Numbered from the stretch's first letter, positions 16,913-26,770 are shown. The stretch is 36,246 bases of DNA from Aeromicrobium sp. (GCA_014377785.1 JACMOZ010000266.1:1-36246); one strand, 5' to 3'. The notes: a model not told the origin generated them from the letters alone. Made by a program: numbers and translations.

Positions 16913-17946
16913 CCAGCACCGCCGTCAAGGTCGACAATCTGTGGAAGGTCTTTGGGCCGAAGGCAGCAAGCATTCCCGGCAGCGAAGACGGAAAACTCTC
17001 CCCTGCCGCACTGCGCGCAAAGACCGGCTGCGTCGCCGCCGTCAATGACGTCAGTTTCGAGGTCACTCAGGGTGAGGTCTTCGTCGTCATGGGACTGTCC
17101 GGTTCGGGCAAGTCGACCCTGGTGCGTTGTCTGACCCGCCTCATCGAACCGACCGCGGGCGAAGTAGCCATCGACGGCGACGATGTGAGAAAAATGTCGG
17201 AGTCGGCGCTTCGGAGCCTCCGCCGAAACCACGTCGCCATGGTGTTTCAGCATTTCGGGCTCCTCCCGCATCGCCGTGTCATCGACAACATCGCGTATGG
17301 CCTTGAGGTGCGCGGACTCGGCCGAAAGGAGCGTCAAGCCAAAGCCAGCGAAGTCCTTGAACTCGTCGGACTGACCGGCAACGCGAACTCCTACCCCAAT
17401 CAGCTGTCCGGCGGCATGCAGCAACGCGTCGGACTCGGCCGGGCGCTCGCGGTCGACCCGTCGCTTCTACTTTTTGACGAACCATTCTCCGCCCTCGACC
17501 CGCTGATCAGGCGCGACATGCAGAACGAGGTCATCCGACTGCACGAAGAAGTCGGCAAGACCATGGTTTTCATCACTCACGATCTGCAGGAAGCGCTCAA
17601 GCTCGGCGACCGGATCCTGATCATGCGCGACGGCAAAGTTGTGCAGATCGGCACGCCCGACGAGGTCGTCGGCGCTCCGGCCGATGACTACGTACGCGAC
17701 TTCGTCAGCGAAGTCCCCAAATCACATGTACTCACTCTCAAATGGGTCATGCGCCAACCCGGGCCGGACGATGCCCTGGACGGACCGGAGCTGCCGCCCG
17801 ACACGATCGTGCAGAAGGCTGCGCGCCTGGTGCTCGACTCCGACAAACCCATCAAGGTCGTCGAGAACGGGAAACTCCTGGGAATCGTCTGCGACGACGA
17901 CATCCTGCGGGTGATCGTCGCCGAAGACACCAGTGCTGACTCGTGA
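16909..17946 (+). CDS. proV: Glycine betaine/proline ABC transporter ATP-binding protein
   Basis: This 345-residue ATPase powers quaternary-amine uptake. Walker A is GLSGSGKST at 62-70, the Q-loop is VFQHFGLLP near 112-120, the ABC signature is LSGGMQQ at 166-172, Walker B is LLLFDEP at 186-192 and the switch His is 224. The [26 protein letters not shown] stretch is characteristic of ProV/OpuAA. The C-terminal region, about 275-345, contains one CBS-like repeat ([20 protein letters not shown]). Full ProV proteins usually have two repeats, so ionic-strength sensing may be reduced. It overlaps both the upstream flavoprotein and downstream permease genes by 4 bases. Confidence 0.93.
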   Translation: MTSTAVKVDNLWKVFGPKAASIPGSEDGKLSPAALRAKTGCVAAVNDVSFEVTQGEVFVVMGLSGSGKSTLVRCLTRLIEPTAGEVAIDGDDVRKMSESALRSLRRNHVAMVFQHFGLLPHRRVIDNIAYGLEVRGLGRKERQAKASEVLELVGLTGNANSYPNQLSGGMQQRVGLGRALAVDPSLLLFDEPFSALDPLIRRDMQNEVIRLHEEVGKTMVFITHDLQEALKLGDRILIMRDGKVVQIGTPDEVVGAPADDYVRDFVSEVPKSHVLTLKWVMRQPGPDDALDGPELPPDTIVQKAARLVLDSDKPIKVVENGKLLGIVCDDDILRVIVAEDTSADS

Positions 17947-19997
17947 GTACCGTCACGGCTCCCCCGGCCTCGCCGGCCTCAAAAGAAACTCAGCCCGCGC
18001 CGGCAGAGGACCGGAAATCCCACCGCGGACTGATCATCGCCGCTGTGCTTGCGGTCTTTGTGATCGCCGGCCTGGCACTCAAGGGTGTCGCGACATTGAC
18101 CCTCGCGCGATCGGACCTCACTGGATTTCAGATCTGGATCAGCGAACTCAGCGACAAACTGGAAGCGGCCCGGGGTTCAAGTGCCTTCCTTCAGGGGCTC
18201 GACAAGATCAGCAACGCAATCGAGACAATTGCCGTCTTCCTGCAGGAACTCATAAGCCAGCCGTCATTCCCTCGCCCCGTTCCCGAGATCGGATGGCTGG
18301 GCGTTCTCGCACTGGCAGTATGGATCGCCTTGCTGATAGCCGGCTGGCGGATGGCTGCCCTCACCGGAGTGAGTTTCGCCCTCTTCGGGATGCTCGGTTA
18401 TTGGAACGACAGCATGGACACCTTGACCGTGACCTTCATGGCCGTCGCCATCTGTCTTGCGATCGGGATTCCCACCGGCATCTGGATGGGTCGGAGCAAA
18501 AGGGCCACCAGCGCCATCACCCCCATCCTCGACGGCCTGCAAACCTTGCCGTCCTTCGTCTACTTGCTGCCCATCACATTGTTCTTCAGCATCGGGGTTG
18601 CCGCTGCGGTCATCGTGACACTGATCTATGCGCTCCCACCGGTTATCCGCATCACCGCACACGGCGTCCGCAGCGTGTCACCCACGACCATAGAAGCGAT
18701 GGAATCGCTCGGCACGAGCCGTTGGCAGATGCTGCGCAAAGTTCAGATGCCGTTGGCCAAACGCACCATCATCGTGGGCGTCAATCAAACGATCATGGCG
18801 GCCTTGTCGATGGCGACAATCGCGGCTTTCGTCGACGGTCCCGGGCTTGGCAAACCCGTGATCAAGGCTCTCCAGTCGCTCGACGTGGGACGCGCAGCCA
18901 CCGCCGGTCTGTGCATCGTCATCATGGCAATCATGCTCGACCGGGTCACCACGGCTGCCAGCGTCCGCAGCGAGTCAATCTCGTCCCGAGAGTCGCGCCG
19001 CAAGCGATGGATACTGCTCGCCGCGAGCGGCGCGGTCGCGGTCGTTTGTGTCGTGTTGTCGCGCCAATACCTCAGCCTGGCAACTTTTCCCGAGAACCCC
19101 GACCTCGGCACTCCGTTCGCGAATGCAGCCGACTCAGTGTCGAACTTCTTCGCAGATAACGCGGCGGGCGCCACCAACGCGATCAAGGACGTAATTTCCT
19201 ACGGCTTGCTGAACCCACTCCAATCCCTGCTCGCCCAGTCCCCGTGGTGGCTCGTCGCGCTGATGCTGGTGGCGTTGTCGCTCTTGATCGGCGGGTTGCG
19301 CTCCCTGCTGACTTCCATCGTCTGCGTTGCGGTCATTCTGGGTGTCGGCCTCTGGCAGGACAGCATGGTCACGCTCACCATGACCCTGGTCGCCACGATT
19401 CTCACGATGATCCTGGCACTCGTGTTCGGCGTATGGATGGCACAGAGTCAAGCCGTCGATCTGATCTTGCGGCCAATCCTCGACGCCGCACAGGTCGTCC
19501 CGCCGTTCGTCTATCTGGTGCCCGCACTGGCCCTGTTCGGCGCAACACGTTTCACCGCCATCGTTGCGGCCGTCGTCTATGCGGCCCCGGTGGCGATCAA
19601 ACTCGTCTGCGACGCCATACGCGATGTTTCGCCGACCGTGGTCGAAGCTGCGCAGTCGGCCGGATCGAGCCGCTGGCAGATCATCGTCAAGGTCCAGTTG
19701 CCGATGGCCCGTAAGGGCATCGCCCTTGCCACGAACCAAGGCATGCTCTACGTGTTCGCGATGGTCGTGATCGGCGGACTGGTCGGCGCGGGAGCACTGG
19801 GTTATCTGGTCGTCGCAGGTTTCTCGCAGGCGGAGCTGTATGGAAAGGGACTCGCGGCGGGCATTGCCATCGTCGCCCTCGCGATCATGCTCGACCGGAT
19901 GGCACAAGGAACGCAAGGAACGTCGGTCCGCCGGGCGCAGACGGGTCAAAATGAAAAGTCACGATTCTCTCTCATGCGGCCGCAGTGGTGGACTTGA
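17943..19997 (+). CDS. proW: Betaine ABC transporter permease, tandem fusion of two ProW domains
   Basis: At 684 residues this is about twice the usual OpuAB-type permease core. Two complete permease domains are joined: the first about 115-340, with an EAA-type coupling loop [11 protein letters not shown] (251-261), and the second about 430-655, with [11 protein letters not shown] (568-578). Each contains a matching [10 protein letters not shown] or [10 protein letters not shown] helix and a WxDSM-TLT start. An additional N-terminal membrane segment (about 29-50) and a long, helical periplasmic-looking stretch precede domain one. The fusion would supply both halves of the transporter from one chain, and the halves are divergent in sequence. 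It starts at a GTG overlapping proV. The 31-base gap to the binding protein holds that gene's ribosome site. Confidence 0.92.
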   Translation: MSTVTAPPASPASKETQPAPAEDRKSHRGLIIAAVLAVFVIAGLALKGVATLTLARSDLTGFQIWISELSDKLEAARGSSAFLQGLDKISNAIETIAVFLQELISQPSFPRPVPEIGWLGVLALAVWIALLIAGWRMAALTGVSFALFGMLGYWNDSMDTLTVTFMAVAICLAIGIPTGIWMGRSKRATSAITPILDGLQTLPSFVYLLPITLFFSIGVAAAVIVTLIYALPPVIRITAHGVRSVSPTTIEAMESLGTSRWQMLRKVQMPLAKRTIIVGVNQTIMAALSMATIAAFVDGPGLGKPVIKALQSLDVGRAATAGLCIVIMAIMLDRVTTAASVRSESISSRESRRKRWILLAASGAVAVVCVVLSRQYLSLATFPENPDLGTPFANAADSVSNFFADNAAGATNAIKDVISYGLLNPLQSLLAQSPWWLVALMLVALSLLIGGLRSLLTSIVCVAVILGVGLWQDSMVTLTMTLVATILTMILALVFGVWMAQSQAVDLILRPILDAAQVVPPFVYLVPALALFGATRFTAIVAAVVYAAPVAIKLVCDAIRDVSPTVVEAAQSAGSSRWQIIVKVQLPMARKGIALATNQGMLYVFAMVVIGGLVGAGALGYLVVAGFSQAELYGKGLAAGIAIVALAIMLDRMAQGTQGTSVRRAQTGQNEKSRFSLMRPQWWT

Positions 19998-20028
19998 GGC
20001 AACCGTGACAACTTATAGAGGAGTTCGG

Positions 20029-20994
20029 ATGAAACAACTGACACGACGGGCAAGCCTGACCGTGGCAATCGCGGCCGGGTCGTTGCTTGCGCTCTCGGCG
20101 TGCGGCGGCGGTGACATTAAGTCCGCCGACACGTCCGGGGACAAAAAATGTGACACGACCGTCAACATGGCCGTCAACCCGTGGGTCGGCTTTGAGGCTT
20201 CGGCACACGTCGTGGGCCAGGTCATCTCCGAAAAGCTCGGCTGCAAGGTTGACTACAAGGATCTGAAGGAAGAGATCGCCTGGCAGGGCTTTGGCAAGGG
20301 AACCGTCGATGTCGTCATCGAGGACTGGGGACACCCGGCGCTCGAGACGAAATACATCCAAGGCGACAAATCCGCGATCGATGCCGGACCGCAGGGAAAT
20401 ATCGGTCAGATCGGCTGGTTCGTTCCGCCGTGGATGGCCGAGAAGTATCCCGATATCACCAACTACAAAAACCTCAACAAGTATGCCGACCTGTTCAAGA
20501 CATCCGAGTCGGGCGACAAGGGGCAGTTCTTGGATGGCGATCCGTCCTTCGTCACCAATGACGAAGCGCTCGTCAAGAACCTCAAGCTGAACTTCAAGGT
20601 GGTCTACGCGGGTAGTGAAGCGGCCTTGATCACCAGTTTCCGCCAAGCGGAGAAGCAGAAGACGCCGCTCATCGGCTACTTCTATGCACCGCAGTGGTTC
20701 CTCTCCGAGGTGCCGCTGGTGAAGGTGGATCTTCCCAAATACACCGAGGGTTGTGACGCCGTTCCCGCCAAGGTGGCGTGCGATTATCCCGAGACGGAAC
20801 TGAAGAAGATCGTCGCGACAAAGTTCTCAGAGTCGGGAAGCCCTGCCTGGGATGTCGTCAAGAACTTCAAGTGGACCAATGACGATCAGAACATCGTCGC
20901 CAAATACATCGCCGAGGACAAAATGTCCGCCGACGATGTCGCGAAGAAGTGGATCGACGCCAACCCCGACAAGGTCAAGGCCTGGATGTCATAA
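20029..20994 (+). CDS. proX: Glycine betaine-type substrate-binding lipoprotein
   Basis: This 321-residue OpuAC/ProX-family protein is exported as a lipoprotein: MKQLTRR start, hydrophobic core, and lipobox LALSAC with Cys25. Aromatic residues suited to a cation-pi box for a trimethylammonium group are present: Trp52 (NPWVGFEA), Trp100 (EDWGHP), Trp130 and Trp135 (IGWFVPPWM), plus the YFYAPQWF segment later. The open frame extends upstream, but ATG 20029 has GAGGAG at 20018-20023 and begins the signal peptide. It is last in the betB-betA-proVWX operon and is followed by a strong stem-loop. The ligand could be glycine betaine, choline or proline betaine. Confidence 0.94.
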   Translation: MKQLTRRASLTVAIAAGSLLALSACGGGDIKSADTSGDKKCDTTVNMAVNPWVGFEASAHVVGQVISEKLGCKVDYKDLKEEIAWQGFGKGTVDVVIEDWGHPALETKYIQGDKSAIDAGPQGNIGQIGWFVPPWMAEKYPDITNYKNLNKYADLFKTSESGDKGQFLDGDPSFVTNDEALVKNLKLNFKVVYAGSEAALITSFRQAEKQKTPLIGYFYAPQWFLSEVPLVKVDLPKYTEGCDAVPAKVACDYPETELKKIVATKFSESGSPAWDVVKNFKWTNDDQNIVAKYIAEDKMSADDVAKKWIDANPDKVKAWMS

Positions 20995-21016
20995 CCATTC
21001 GGCTTTCTTCACCATG

Positions 21017-21060
21017 ACGCCGCACGCCCCGAAGGTTTTATCCTTCGGGGCGTGCGGCGT
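21017..21060 (+). terminator. 19-bp perfect stem-loop after the betaine transporter operon
   Basis: Two 19-base arms (21017-21035 and 21042-21060) are exact reverse complements around a 6-base loop, TTTTAT. It begins 22 bases after the proX stop. No U-tract follows, as is common for actinobacterial terminators. It probably ends the 13669-20994 transcript. Confidence 0.85.
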
Positions 21061-21272
21061 TATGCGGTAAGCCGGGGCCTCGGCACCCCGTAATGCCTCA
21101 AGTCAATGGCAGTTCAAATTTGGCGTCTGATGCCCGCTCCAAATCTCGTCGGACCTTTGCTTCAAAGACAAGGAAGTGGACTATTGGAGAAATTGCGAAC
21201 CGGGATCCACGACTAACGCCTTTGAATCGGGGCACGCAGAAGGCTACGAGACACGAGCAAGAGGAGCATAAC

Positions 21273-21686
21273 GTGAGCGAGAAAAACAACATCAAAGCCC
21301 AAACAGCCTTTGGCGATGCCGTGAACAACGGCGACTTCGACGCCTTCGACGAACTGGTCGCCGCGGACTGCGTCGACCATGATCCGGCTCCGGGGCAGGA
21401 GTCCGGGCCGGCTGGCTATCGAGCATTCTTTACGCAGATGCGAACCGCTTTCCCAGATCTGCATCTTGAGGTCGAGCATTTGGTGGCCGATGAAAACAAT
21501 GTCGCGTTCGCCTACACACTGACCGGGACGCATGAAGGGCCGTTCATGGGTCACGAGTCGACCGGGAAGCCGATACGAGTGCGAGGCATGCAGATCAGCC
21601 GGTTCGAAGATGCGCGAATGGTCGAGCGGTGGGGTGCCACCGATGAAAATGGCATTTTGGACCAGCTTGGGATAGCGCCTCGATGA
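21273..21686 (+). CDS. SnoaL-like/ester cyclase family small protein
   Basis: This 137-residue protein has the NTF2-like cone fold of SnoaL-type polyketide cyclases: an N-terminal helix with FGDAVNNGDFDAFDELVAAD, then CVDHDPAP, GPAGYRAFFTQMRTAFPDLHLEVE, AFAYTLTGTHEG-like strands and a final WGATDENGILDQLG. Many such proteins are uncharacterised hydrolase or isomerase-like scaffolds, so the activity is unknown. The GTG at 21273 is chosen because GAGGAG lies 6 bases before it; the frame is open further upstream without a better signal. It overlaps the next gene by 4 bases. It lies between the transporter operon and the dimethylglycine dehydrogenase with no clear functional link. Confidence 0.8.
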   Translation: MSEKNNIKAQTAFGDAVNNGDFDAFDELVAADCVDHDPAPGQESGPAGYRAFFTQMRTAFPDLHLEVEHLVADENNVAFAYTLTGTHEGPFMGHESTGKPIRVRGMQISRFEDARMVERWGATDENGILDQLGIAPR

Positions 21687-22153
21687 CCGCGATTCGTGGG
21701 CTGCTGGTGGGCTTGGCCGCTGGCGCTGCCGGGACGACAGCACTCAACGCCGTGACGTACGTCGATATCGTCGTCCGGGCTCGTCCCAGCAGCTCGACAC
21801 CCGAGGACATGGTCGAGAAGTTGTCCGAATTGACTGGGCTCAAAGTTCCGGGTCAAGGAGATGAGCGGTCCAACCGTGTGGCCGGGCTGGGACCGCTGAC
21901 CGGGCTGATCACCGGGCTGGGGATCGGCGCGGCATGGGGCTTGGCGAAGTCTCAAGGGGTGCGGCTTTCGGCGCCTGTGGCCACGCTGGCCATCGCCTTC
22001 GCTGCCTTGGTTGGCAGTGACGCGCCCATGGCAACCTTGGGCGTCAGCGATCCTCGTAGCTGGCACAGATCCGAGTGGCTCGCCGACGCCATTCCACATC
22101 TGTTGTACGGCCTGGTCACGGCAACGGTTGCCGAAGCGCTGGACCCGCGATAA
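21683..22153 (+). CDS. Small hydrophobic membrane protein of unknown function
   Basis: This 156-residue protein begins with a hydrophobic glycine/alanine-rich helix (about 4-24) and has further hydrophobic stretches near 66-85, 92-112 and 136-150, so a three- or four-helix membrane protein is likely. A polar segment (about 30-62) follows the first helix. No recognisable motif, catalytic residue or lipobox is visible. The overlap of 4 bases with the SnoaL-like gene suggests a two-gene unit. I do not recognise the family. Confidence 0.65.
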   Translation: MTAIRGLLVGLAAGAAGTTALNAVTYVDIVVRARPSSSTPEDMVEKLSELTGLKVPGQGDERSNRVAGLGPLTGLITGLGIGAAWGLAKSQGVRLSAPVATLAIAFAALVGSDAPMATLGVSDPRSWHRSEWLADAIPHLLYGLVTATVAEALDPR

Positions 22154-22435
22154 GTCGAGAAAGTGACGAGAGCGCGCCACAGTCCTGCGAGACCGAGCTC
22201 CGTGACCGGGTGAAGAAGCCTTCACATACACCTTCGCGTACTTGCGGGTGACTTCGGCACGAGACGACATCGACAACTCGTTTCCCGTGCCTGACAATGT
22301 TCACCGTTGCGCGGGCATTCCTACTTGAGGCACGGAGAGTGCTTCGCGGGCACTTTTCATGAGTCTCTTCGCACCCTTGACACCCCCGCCCCGGGCAGCG
22401 ACGATAGATACGCGCTGTTTCACATAGCGATTCGA
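22154..22435. other. Intergenic region before the dimethylglycine dehydrogenase, no gene seen
   Basis: This gap of roughly 280 bases contains no credible coding frame. A TTGACA hexamer at 22377-22382 exists, but no well-placed -10 follows at normal spacing. The region ends at the palindrome at 22436-22452. I found no riboswitch-like architecture by eye. Confidence 0.4.
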
Positions 22436-22452
22436 GTTGCACATTACGCAAC
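22436..22452. promoter_or_regulatory. Candidate operator GTTGC-N7-GCAAC before the dimethylglycine dehydrogenase
   Basis: GTTGC-ACATTAC-GCAAC is a perfect 5-base-arm dyad with the same arms and spacing as the metF site, ending 29 bases before the chosen start at 22482. Its position suggests a repressor site overlapping the promoter or transcription start. Confidence 0.62.
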
Positions 22453-22481
22453 CACCAAAGTTAAGATGAATGGAAGAAACC

Positions 22482-25013
22482 ATGCCAGAACTGCCGGGAC
22501 ACGCACGTGTTGTTGTTATCGGAGCGGGAATCGTCGGCAACAGCCTCGTTTATCACCTGGCCCGGCTGGGATGGCGCGACATCGTTCAGATCGACAAGGG
22601 CCCGCTGCCGAACCCGGGAGGCTCCACCGGTCATGCCTCCAACTTCCTCTTCCCGGTCGATCACTCTCGCGAAATCACCGATCTGACGCTGGACAGCATT
22701 CGCCAATACAAGGAAATGGGCGTGTTCACCGAGTGCGGCGGCTATGAGGTTGCGCGCACCGAGGAGCGGATGGAGGAACTCCGCCGAAGGATGTCCTCGG
22801 CCAAGGCCTGGGGAATCCCCTCCGAAATCGTGACGCCCGAACAGGTTGTCGAGAAGGTCCCGTTCCTCGACCCCTCGGTCATCATCGGCGCTTTCTATAC
22901 GCCGAGCGTCGGTGTCGTCGACTCGCTTCGCGCCGGAACGATCATGCGAGAGCGCGCCCTGGAACTGGGTGCCCTCCAGGTCGTCCAGACCGTCGAAGTA
23001 ACTGGCCTCGATGTCACAGTGCTGGATTCTGGGGCGAGCCGCATCAGCCGGGTCAAGACAACAGGCGGCGACGTCGAAGCCGACACCGTCGTGATCGCTT
23101 GTGGCGTCTGGAGTCCCCGAATCGCGAAGATGGCCGGCGCCCACATACCGCTAACCCCCGCGGTTCACCAGATGATCAGTGTCGGCCCCGTACCGCAACT
23201 CGCCGGAACGGTGGGCGAGATTTCCTTCCCGATCGTCCGCGACATGGACACGTTCTGCTACGAACGCCAGCACGGCGGCGACATGGAAGTCGGTTCGTAC
23301 GCACACCGCGCCATCCTGCTCGATCCCGATGACATCCCCTCGATCGAGCAGTCGAAATTGTCGCCGACGGAGATGCCGTTCACCGCCGACGACTTCGACC
23401 AGCAGCTTGAGGAAGCTCTCGAACTCATGCCCGAAGCGCTCGGCAATCCCGACGTGGAAATCCGCTACGCCATCAATGGATTGCTTTCGCTGACGCCCGA
23501 CGGCAGTCCCATTCTCGGTGAGACGCCGGAGGTCAAGGGTCTGTGGTCTGCGGCGGCGGTCTGGATCAAGGAGGGCCCAGGCGTCGGTCGCGCGGTCGCC
23601 GAGTGGATGACCGACGGCAATCCCGAAATCGACATCCACCAGTCCGACATTGCACGCTTCTATCCGCACCAGCGCACCAAGCAACACGTGGCGGCGCGCA
23701 CCAGCGAAGCATTCATCAAGACTTATGGCATCGTGCATCCCTCCGAGCAATGGCAAAGCGACCGGCAGGCCCGGCTCGCCCCGATGAACGCCAGCCAACG
23801 CGAACTCGGCGCCAATTTCTTCGAGACAGCTGGGTGGGAGCGCCCGAACTGGTATGCCTCCAACGAGTCACTGCTCGGCGACTATGGCGACGCCGTCATG
23901 CCACGCGAAAACGAATGGGATGCCCGCTGGTGGTCGCCCATCATCAACGCCGAGCACCTCGCCATGCGCGAGCGCGCCGGCATCGTCGACCTGACCGCCT
24001 TCTCGATCTTCGACGTCATCGGCAAGGGTGCCTTTGACGCCGTACAGCACCTTGCAGTCGGCCAGATGAACGTCGCGCCTGGACGTGTCGTCTACACACC
24101 GATCATCGACGGCCGCGGCGGCTACCGCGCCGACCTCACGATCATGCGACTGTCTGAAAACCACTTCCGGGTCGTGACCGGCGGTGCGCACGGCAACCTC
24201 GACCGCAAGTGGTTCCGCGACCACATGCCGGCCGATGGTTCGGCCCAGGTCGTCGACCAGACTTCGGCCTTCACCACAATTGGCGTCTGGGGTCCGCGAG
24301 CCCGCGACATCCTTGGTTCACTCACCGAGAGCGACATCAGTCACGATGCGTTCAAGTTCGGCACCTGCCAGTCGATCGAACTCGGTTCGCTCGAAGTCCT
24401 CGCTTCGCGCATCTCCTATGTCGGCGAACTGGGTTGGGAACTGTACGTCCCGATGGAAAGCGGCGCCCGCCTCTGGGATCTGGTCCGCGAAGCCGGCTCC
24501 CCGCACGGCATCGTGCCGGTCGGAATCGGTGTCTATGGAACGACCGGTCGGATGGAAAAAGGTTACCGGGCATACGGTGCCGAGCTCGACAGCGAACGGT
24601 CAATCATCGAGGCCGGTATGCAGCGCCCGAAGGTCAAGGAAGCCGACTTCATCGGACGCGAAAGCTACGTCAAACAGCGCTCAGAGGATCCGGCGGCGGT
24701 GATGTGCACGATGACCGTCGATGACCATACGTCGGCCAACGGAACCAAGCGCTTCATGCTCGGCGGCGAACCGATCGTCACACCCGATGGTGAACCGCTG
24801 GTTGACGGCCATGGCCACCGCGCCTACGTCACATCGGCCGGCTCGGCGCCGTCTCTCGGCAAGCATCTGCTGATGGCTTATTTGCCGCCCAAACAGGCGA
24901 TCGCCGGCACTAAACTCGCGGTCGACTACATGGAAGAGCGTTATCCCGTCACCGTCGGTGCCGCCGATGCCACTCCCCTGTTCGACCCCGACAACGAACG
25001 CATCCGAGGCTGA
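22482..25013 (+). CDS. Dimethylglycine dehydrogenase-like FAD/GcvT protein
   Basis: This 843-residue two-part enzyme resembles dimethylglycine and sarcosine dehydrogenases. The N-terminal DAO-type FAD domain has VVVIGAGIVGNSLVYHLARLG at its start and the motif GGSTGHAS, where His51 corresponds to the histidine that carries FAD covalently in the family. The C-terminal half, about 430-840, is a GcvT/aminomethyltransferase domain with YVGELGWELYVP and the RMEKGYRAYGAEL segment; it would bind THF and capture the oxidised methyl carbon as methylene-THF. ATG 22482 has GGAAG upstream; an in-frame ATG at 22470 would add four residues. It is followed after 6 bases by etfB, and then by etfA, so electrons go to ETF rather than oxygen. 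Sarcosine or another N-methyl amino acid is an alternative substrate. Confidence 0.88.
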   Translation: MPELPGHARVVVIGAGIVGNSLVYHLARLGWRDIVQIDKGPLPNPGGSTGHASNFLFPVDHSREITDLTLDSIRQYKEMGVFTECGGYEVARTEERMEELRRRMSSAKAWGIPSEIVTPEQVVEKVPFLDPSVIIGAFYTPSVGVVDSLRAGTIMRERALELGALQVVQTVEVTGLDVTVLDSGASRISRVKTTGGDVEADTVVIACGVWSPRIAKMAGAHIPLTPAVHQMISVGPVPQLAGTVGEISFPIVRDMDTFCYERQHGGDMEVGSYAHRAILLDPDDIPSIEQSKLSPTEMPFTADDFDQQLEEALELMPEALGNPDVEIRYAINGLLSLTPDGSPILGETPEVKGLWSAAAVWIKEGPGVGRAVAEWMTDGNPEIDIHQSDIARFYPHQRTKQHVAARTSEAFIKTYGIVHPSEQWQSDRQARLAPMNASQRELGANFFETAGWERPNWYASNESLLGDYGDAVMPRENEWDARWWSPIINAEHLAMRERAGIVDLTAFSIFDVIGKGAFDAVQHLAVGQMNVAPGRVVYTPIIDGRGGYRADLTIMRLSENHFRVVTGGAHGNLDRKWFRDHMPADGSAQVVDQTSAFTTIGVWGPRARDILGSLTESDISHDAFKFGTCQSIELGSLEVLASRISYVGELGWELYVPMESGARLWDLVREAGSPHGIVPVGIGVYGTTGRMEKGYRAYGAELDSERSIIEAGMQRPKVKEADFIGRESYVKQRSEDPAAVMCTMTVDDHTSANGTKRFMLGGEPIVTPDGEPLVDGHGHRAYVTSAGSAPSLGKHLLMAYLPPKQAIAGTKLAVDYMEERYPVTVGAADATPLFDPDNERIRG

Positions 25014-25019
25014 TTCCCT

Positions 25020-25781
25020 ATGACGAATGTCCTTGTCTGCATCAAACGGGTGCCCGAAACGTCGAGCCAGGTGTTGCTGACGGCCGACGGTTTGTCCGTC
25101 GACGCGCGGCACGTCGGCTACACCGTCAGCGCCCATGAGGAGAGTGCCGTCGAGATCGCAATCCAGGTCGCGGAGGCAACCGGCGGCACCGCGACAGTGC
25201 TGACTCTCGGTCCCGGGGACGCTGTGGCCCAGCTTCGCGATGCGATCGCGGTCGGTTGCACGCGGGCCGTTCACATCGAGGCCGATTCCGAACAGTTCGG
25301 CCCCGCCGACGTTGCTGCCGCCATCGCCCAATTCGTTCGCAGCGAAGAGGCTCCCGTCGACCTCGTTCTCGTCGGCAACGATGCCGCCGACACCGGCGAT
25401 TTCCAGGTCGGTGTCCGCCTGGCGTATGCCCTTGAACGCCCCGTTCTCACCGAGATCTCGAATGTCGCTATCGACGGAGCCACTGTCACGGCGCGTGGGG
25501 CCGGGCCCGACGGTGACGAGATTTTCGAGTTGCCGGTCCCCGCGGTCATCGCCATCTCCGAGGGAGGCGTTTCCCCCCGTTATCCCTCCATCGTCGGTCG
25601 GATGAAAGCCAAGAAGACGGGCGTGGAAGTCATCCATACCGACGTCTCCCCCGTCACTCATCGGCTCAAGCTGAAGTCGCCCCCGGAGCAACCGAGTTCG
25701 GTCGAAATCCTGGGCAAGGGTCCCGAAGCCGCGAGTGCCGTAGTCGACATGCTGTTCCAGATCAAAGTGGTGACGAAATGA
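25020..25781 (+). CDS. etfB: Electron transfer flavoprotein beta subunit
   Basis: This 253-residue protein begins NVLVCIKRVPETSSQV, the standard ETF-beta opening, and includes the AMP-binding region around VGNDAADTGDFQVGVRLAYAL and the C-terminal SPRYPSIVGRMKAKK motif. It pairs with the alpha subunit encoded 4 bases inside its own end. Six bases after the dimethylglycine dehydrogenase, it is presumably that enzyme's dedicated electron acceptor, passing electrons to ETF:quinone oxidoreductase elsewhere in the genome. Confidence 0.94.
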   Translation: MTNVLVCIKRVPETSSQVLLTADGLSVDARHVGYTVSAHEESAVEIAIQVAEATGGTATVLTLGPGDAVAQLRDAIAVGCTRAVHIEADSEQFGPADVAAAIAQFVRSEEAPVDLVLVGNDAADTGDFQVGVRLAYALERPVLTEISNVAIDGATVTARGAGPDGDEIFELPVPAVIAISEGGVSPRYPSIVGRMKAKKTGVEVIHTDVSPVTHRLKLKSPPEQPSSVEILGKGPEAASAVVDMLFQIKVVTK

Positions 25782-26770
25782 TCCTCGTCCTGGTGGAAAC
25801 CGATGCCGAAGGCGTGACCCTGACATCACGCGAAGCCCTGAGCTTCGCCCGAACGCTCCGAGACAGCGACCTGGCCGATCATAATCTGGAGGCAATCGTC
25901 GTCGGCCCGCTCGCTGATCCGTTGCGCTCCCTCGTCCTGACCCATCTCGGTGGCCAGGGAGTCACCGTCGTGCACCATGCCGATGACGAACGCCTGTCCT
26001 CCTACGGTGCCGCTGCGTGGGCCGCTTCGGTCGTCGAGGTGGCCACCGCCGGATCGGCTCGCCTTGTCATCGCCTCGGGAACTCCGCGCGGCAACGAGGT
26101 CCTCGCCCATGTGTCGACACGGCTCGACATCCTGATGGCGGCCAACGTCATCGGTGTCGACGGCACCGAACCGCTGATCGTGTCCCGTCAGGTCATGGGC
26201 GGCGGAGTCTTCGAAGAGATGCGTCTCGAAGGAGACGTTGCCGCACTCAGTGTCGCCGGCCACGCCCTGGACGCCATACCCGCTGCCATGCCAACGGAAC
26301 CAGAAGTCAGGTCTTTCAGCCCCGCGTTGACCGATGCAGATCTGCTCACCCGGGTCGTTCGCACCGAGGCGAAGGAAGCCGGTGGAACCGACGCCCTGAC
26401 CAGCGCCCGTGTCGTCGTCGGTGCCGGTCGCGGTGCGGGCAGCGCCGACGGTTTCGGCGATTTGCTCGAACTCACCGACATTCTCGGTGGTGCCCTCGGG
26501 GTCTCGCGGGTTGTCACGAGCCTCGGCTGGCGCCCGCACCACGAGCAGGTCGGTCAGACCGGAAGCCGGATCTCCCCCGACCTCTATGTCGCTTGCGGGA
26601 TCAGTGGCGCCATCCAGCACTGGGCCGGTTGCCAGAGCGCGAAGACAATCCTCGCGATCAACACCGATGCCGACGCGCCCATGGTGACAAAGGCACACTA
26701 TGCGGTGATCGGCGACCTGCACGAGATCGTTCCAGCCATCAACGAGGAACTCAAACGCCGTCTGGCCTAG
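25778..26770 (+). CDS. etfA: Electron transfer flavoprotein alpha subunit
   Basis: At 330 residues, the C-terminal FAD-binding domain is intact: VVGAGRGAGSADGFGDLLELTDILGGALG-type segment, SLGWRPHHEQVGQTGSRISPDLYVACGISGAIQH, and AKTILAINTDADAPM. The N-terminal domain is shorter in recognisable motifs but has the expected ATPRGNE-like strand (ASGTPRGNEVL). It overlaps etfB by 4 bases and ends the unit that starts at 22482. The ETF pair may also serve the acyl-CoA dehydrogenases encoded convergently beyond 26908. Confidence 0.94.
   Translation: MILVLVETDAEGVTLTSREALSFARTLRDSDLADHNLEAIVVGPLADPLRSLVLTHLGGQGVTVVHHADDERLSSYGAAAWAASVVEVATAGSARLVIASGTPRGNEVLAHVSTRLDILMAANVIGVDGTEPLIVSRQVMGGGVFEEMRLEGDVAALSVAGHALDAIPAAMPTEPEVRSFSPALTDADLLTRVVRTEAKEAGGTDALTSARVVVGAGRGAGSADGFGDLLELTDILGGALGVSRVVTSLGWRPHHEQVGQTGSRISPDLYVACGISGAIQHWAGCQSAKTILAINTDADAPMVTKAHYAVIGDLHEIVPAINEELKRRLA

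Noticed and set aside
22377-22410. Promoter from TTGACA at 22377
   Set aside because: No acceptable -10 hexamer occurs at 16-19 bases; the nearest TAGATA is about 22 bases away.
24681-25895. 404-residue minus-strand open frame
   Set aside because: It lies antisense to the dimethylglycine dehydrogenase and etfB, with no family features.
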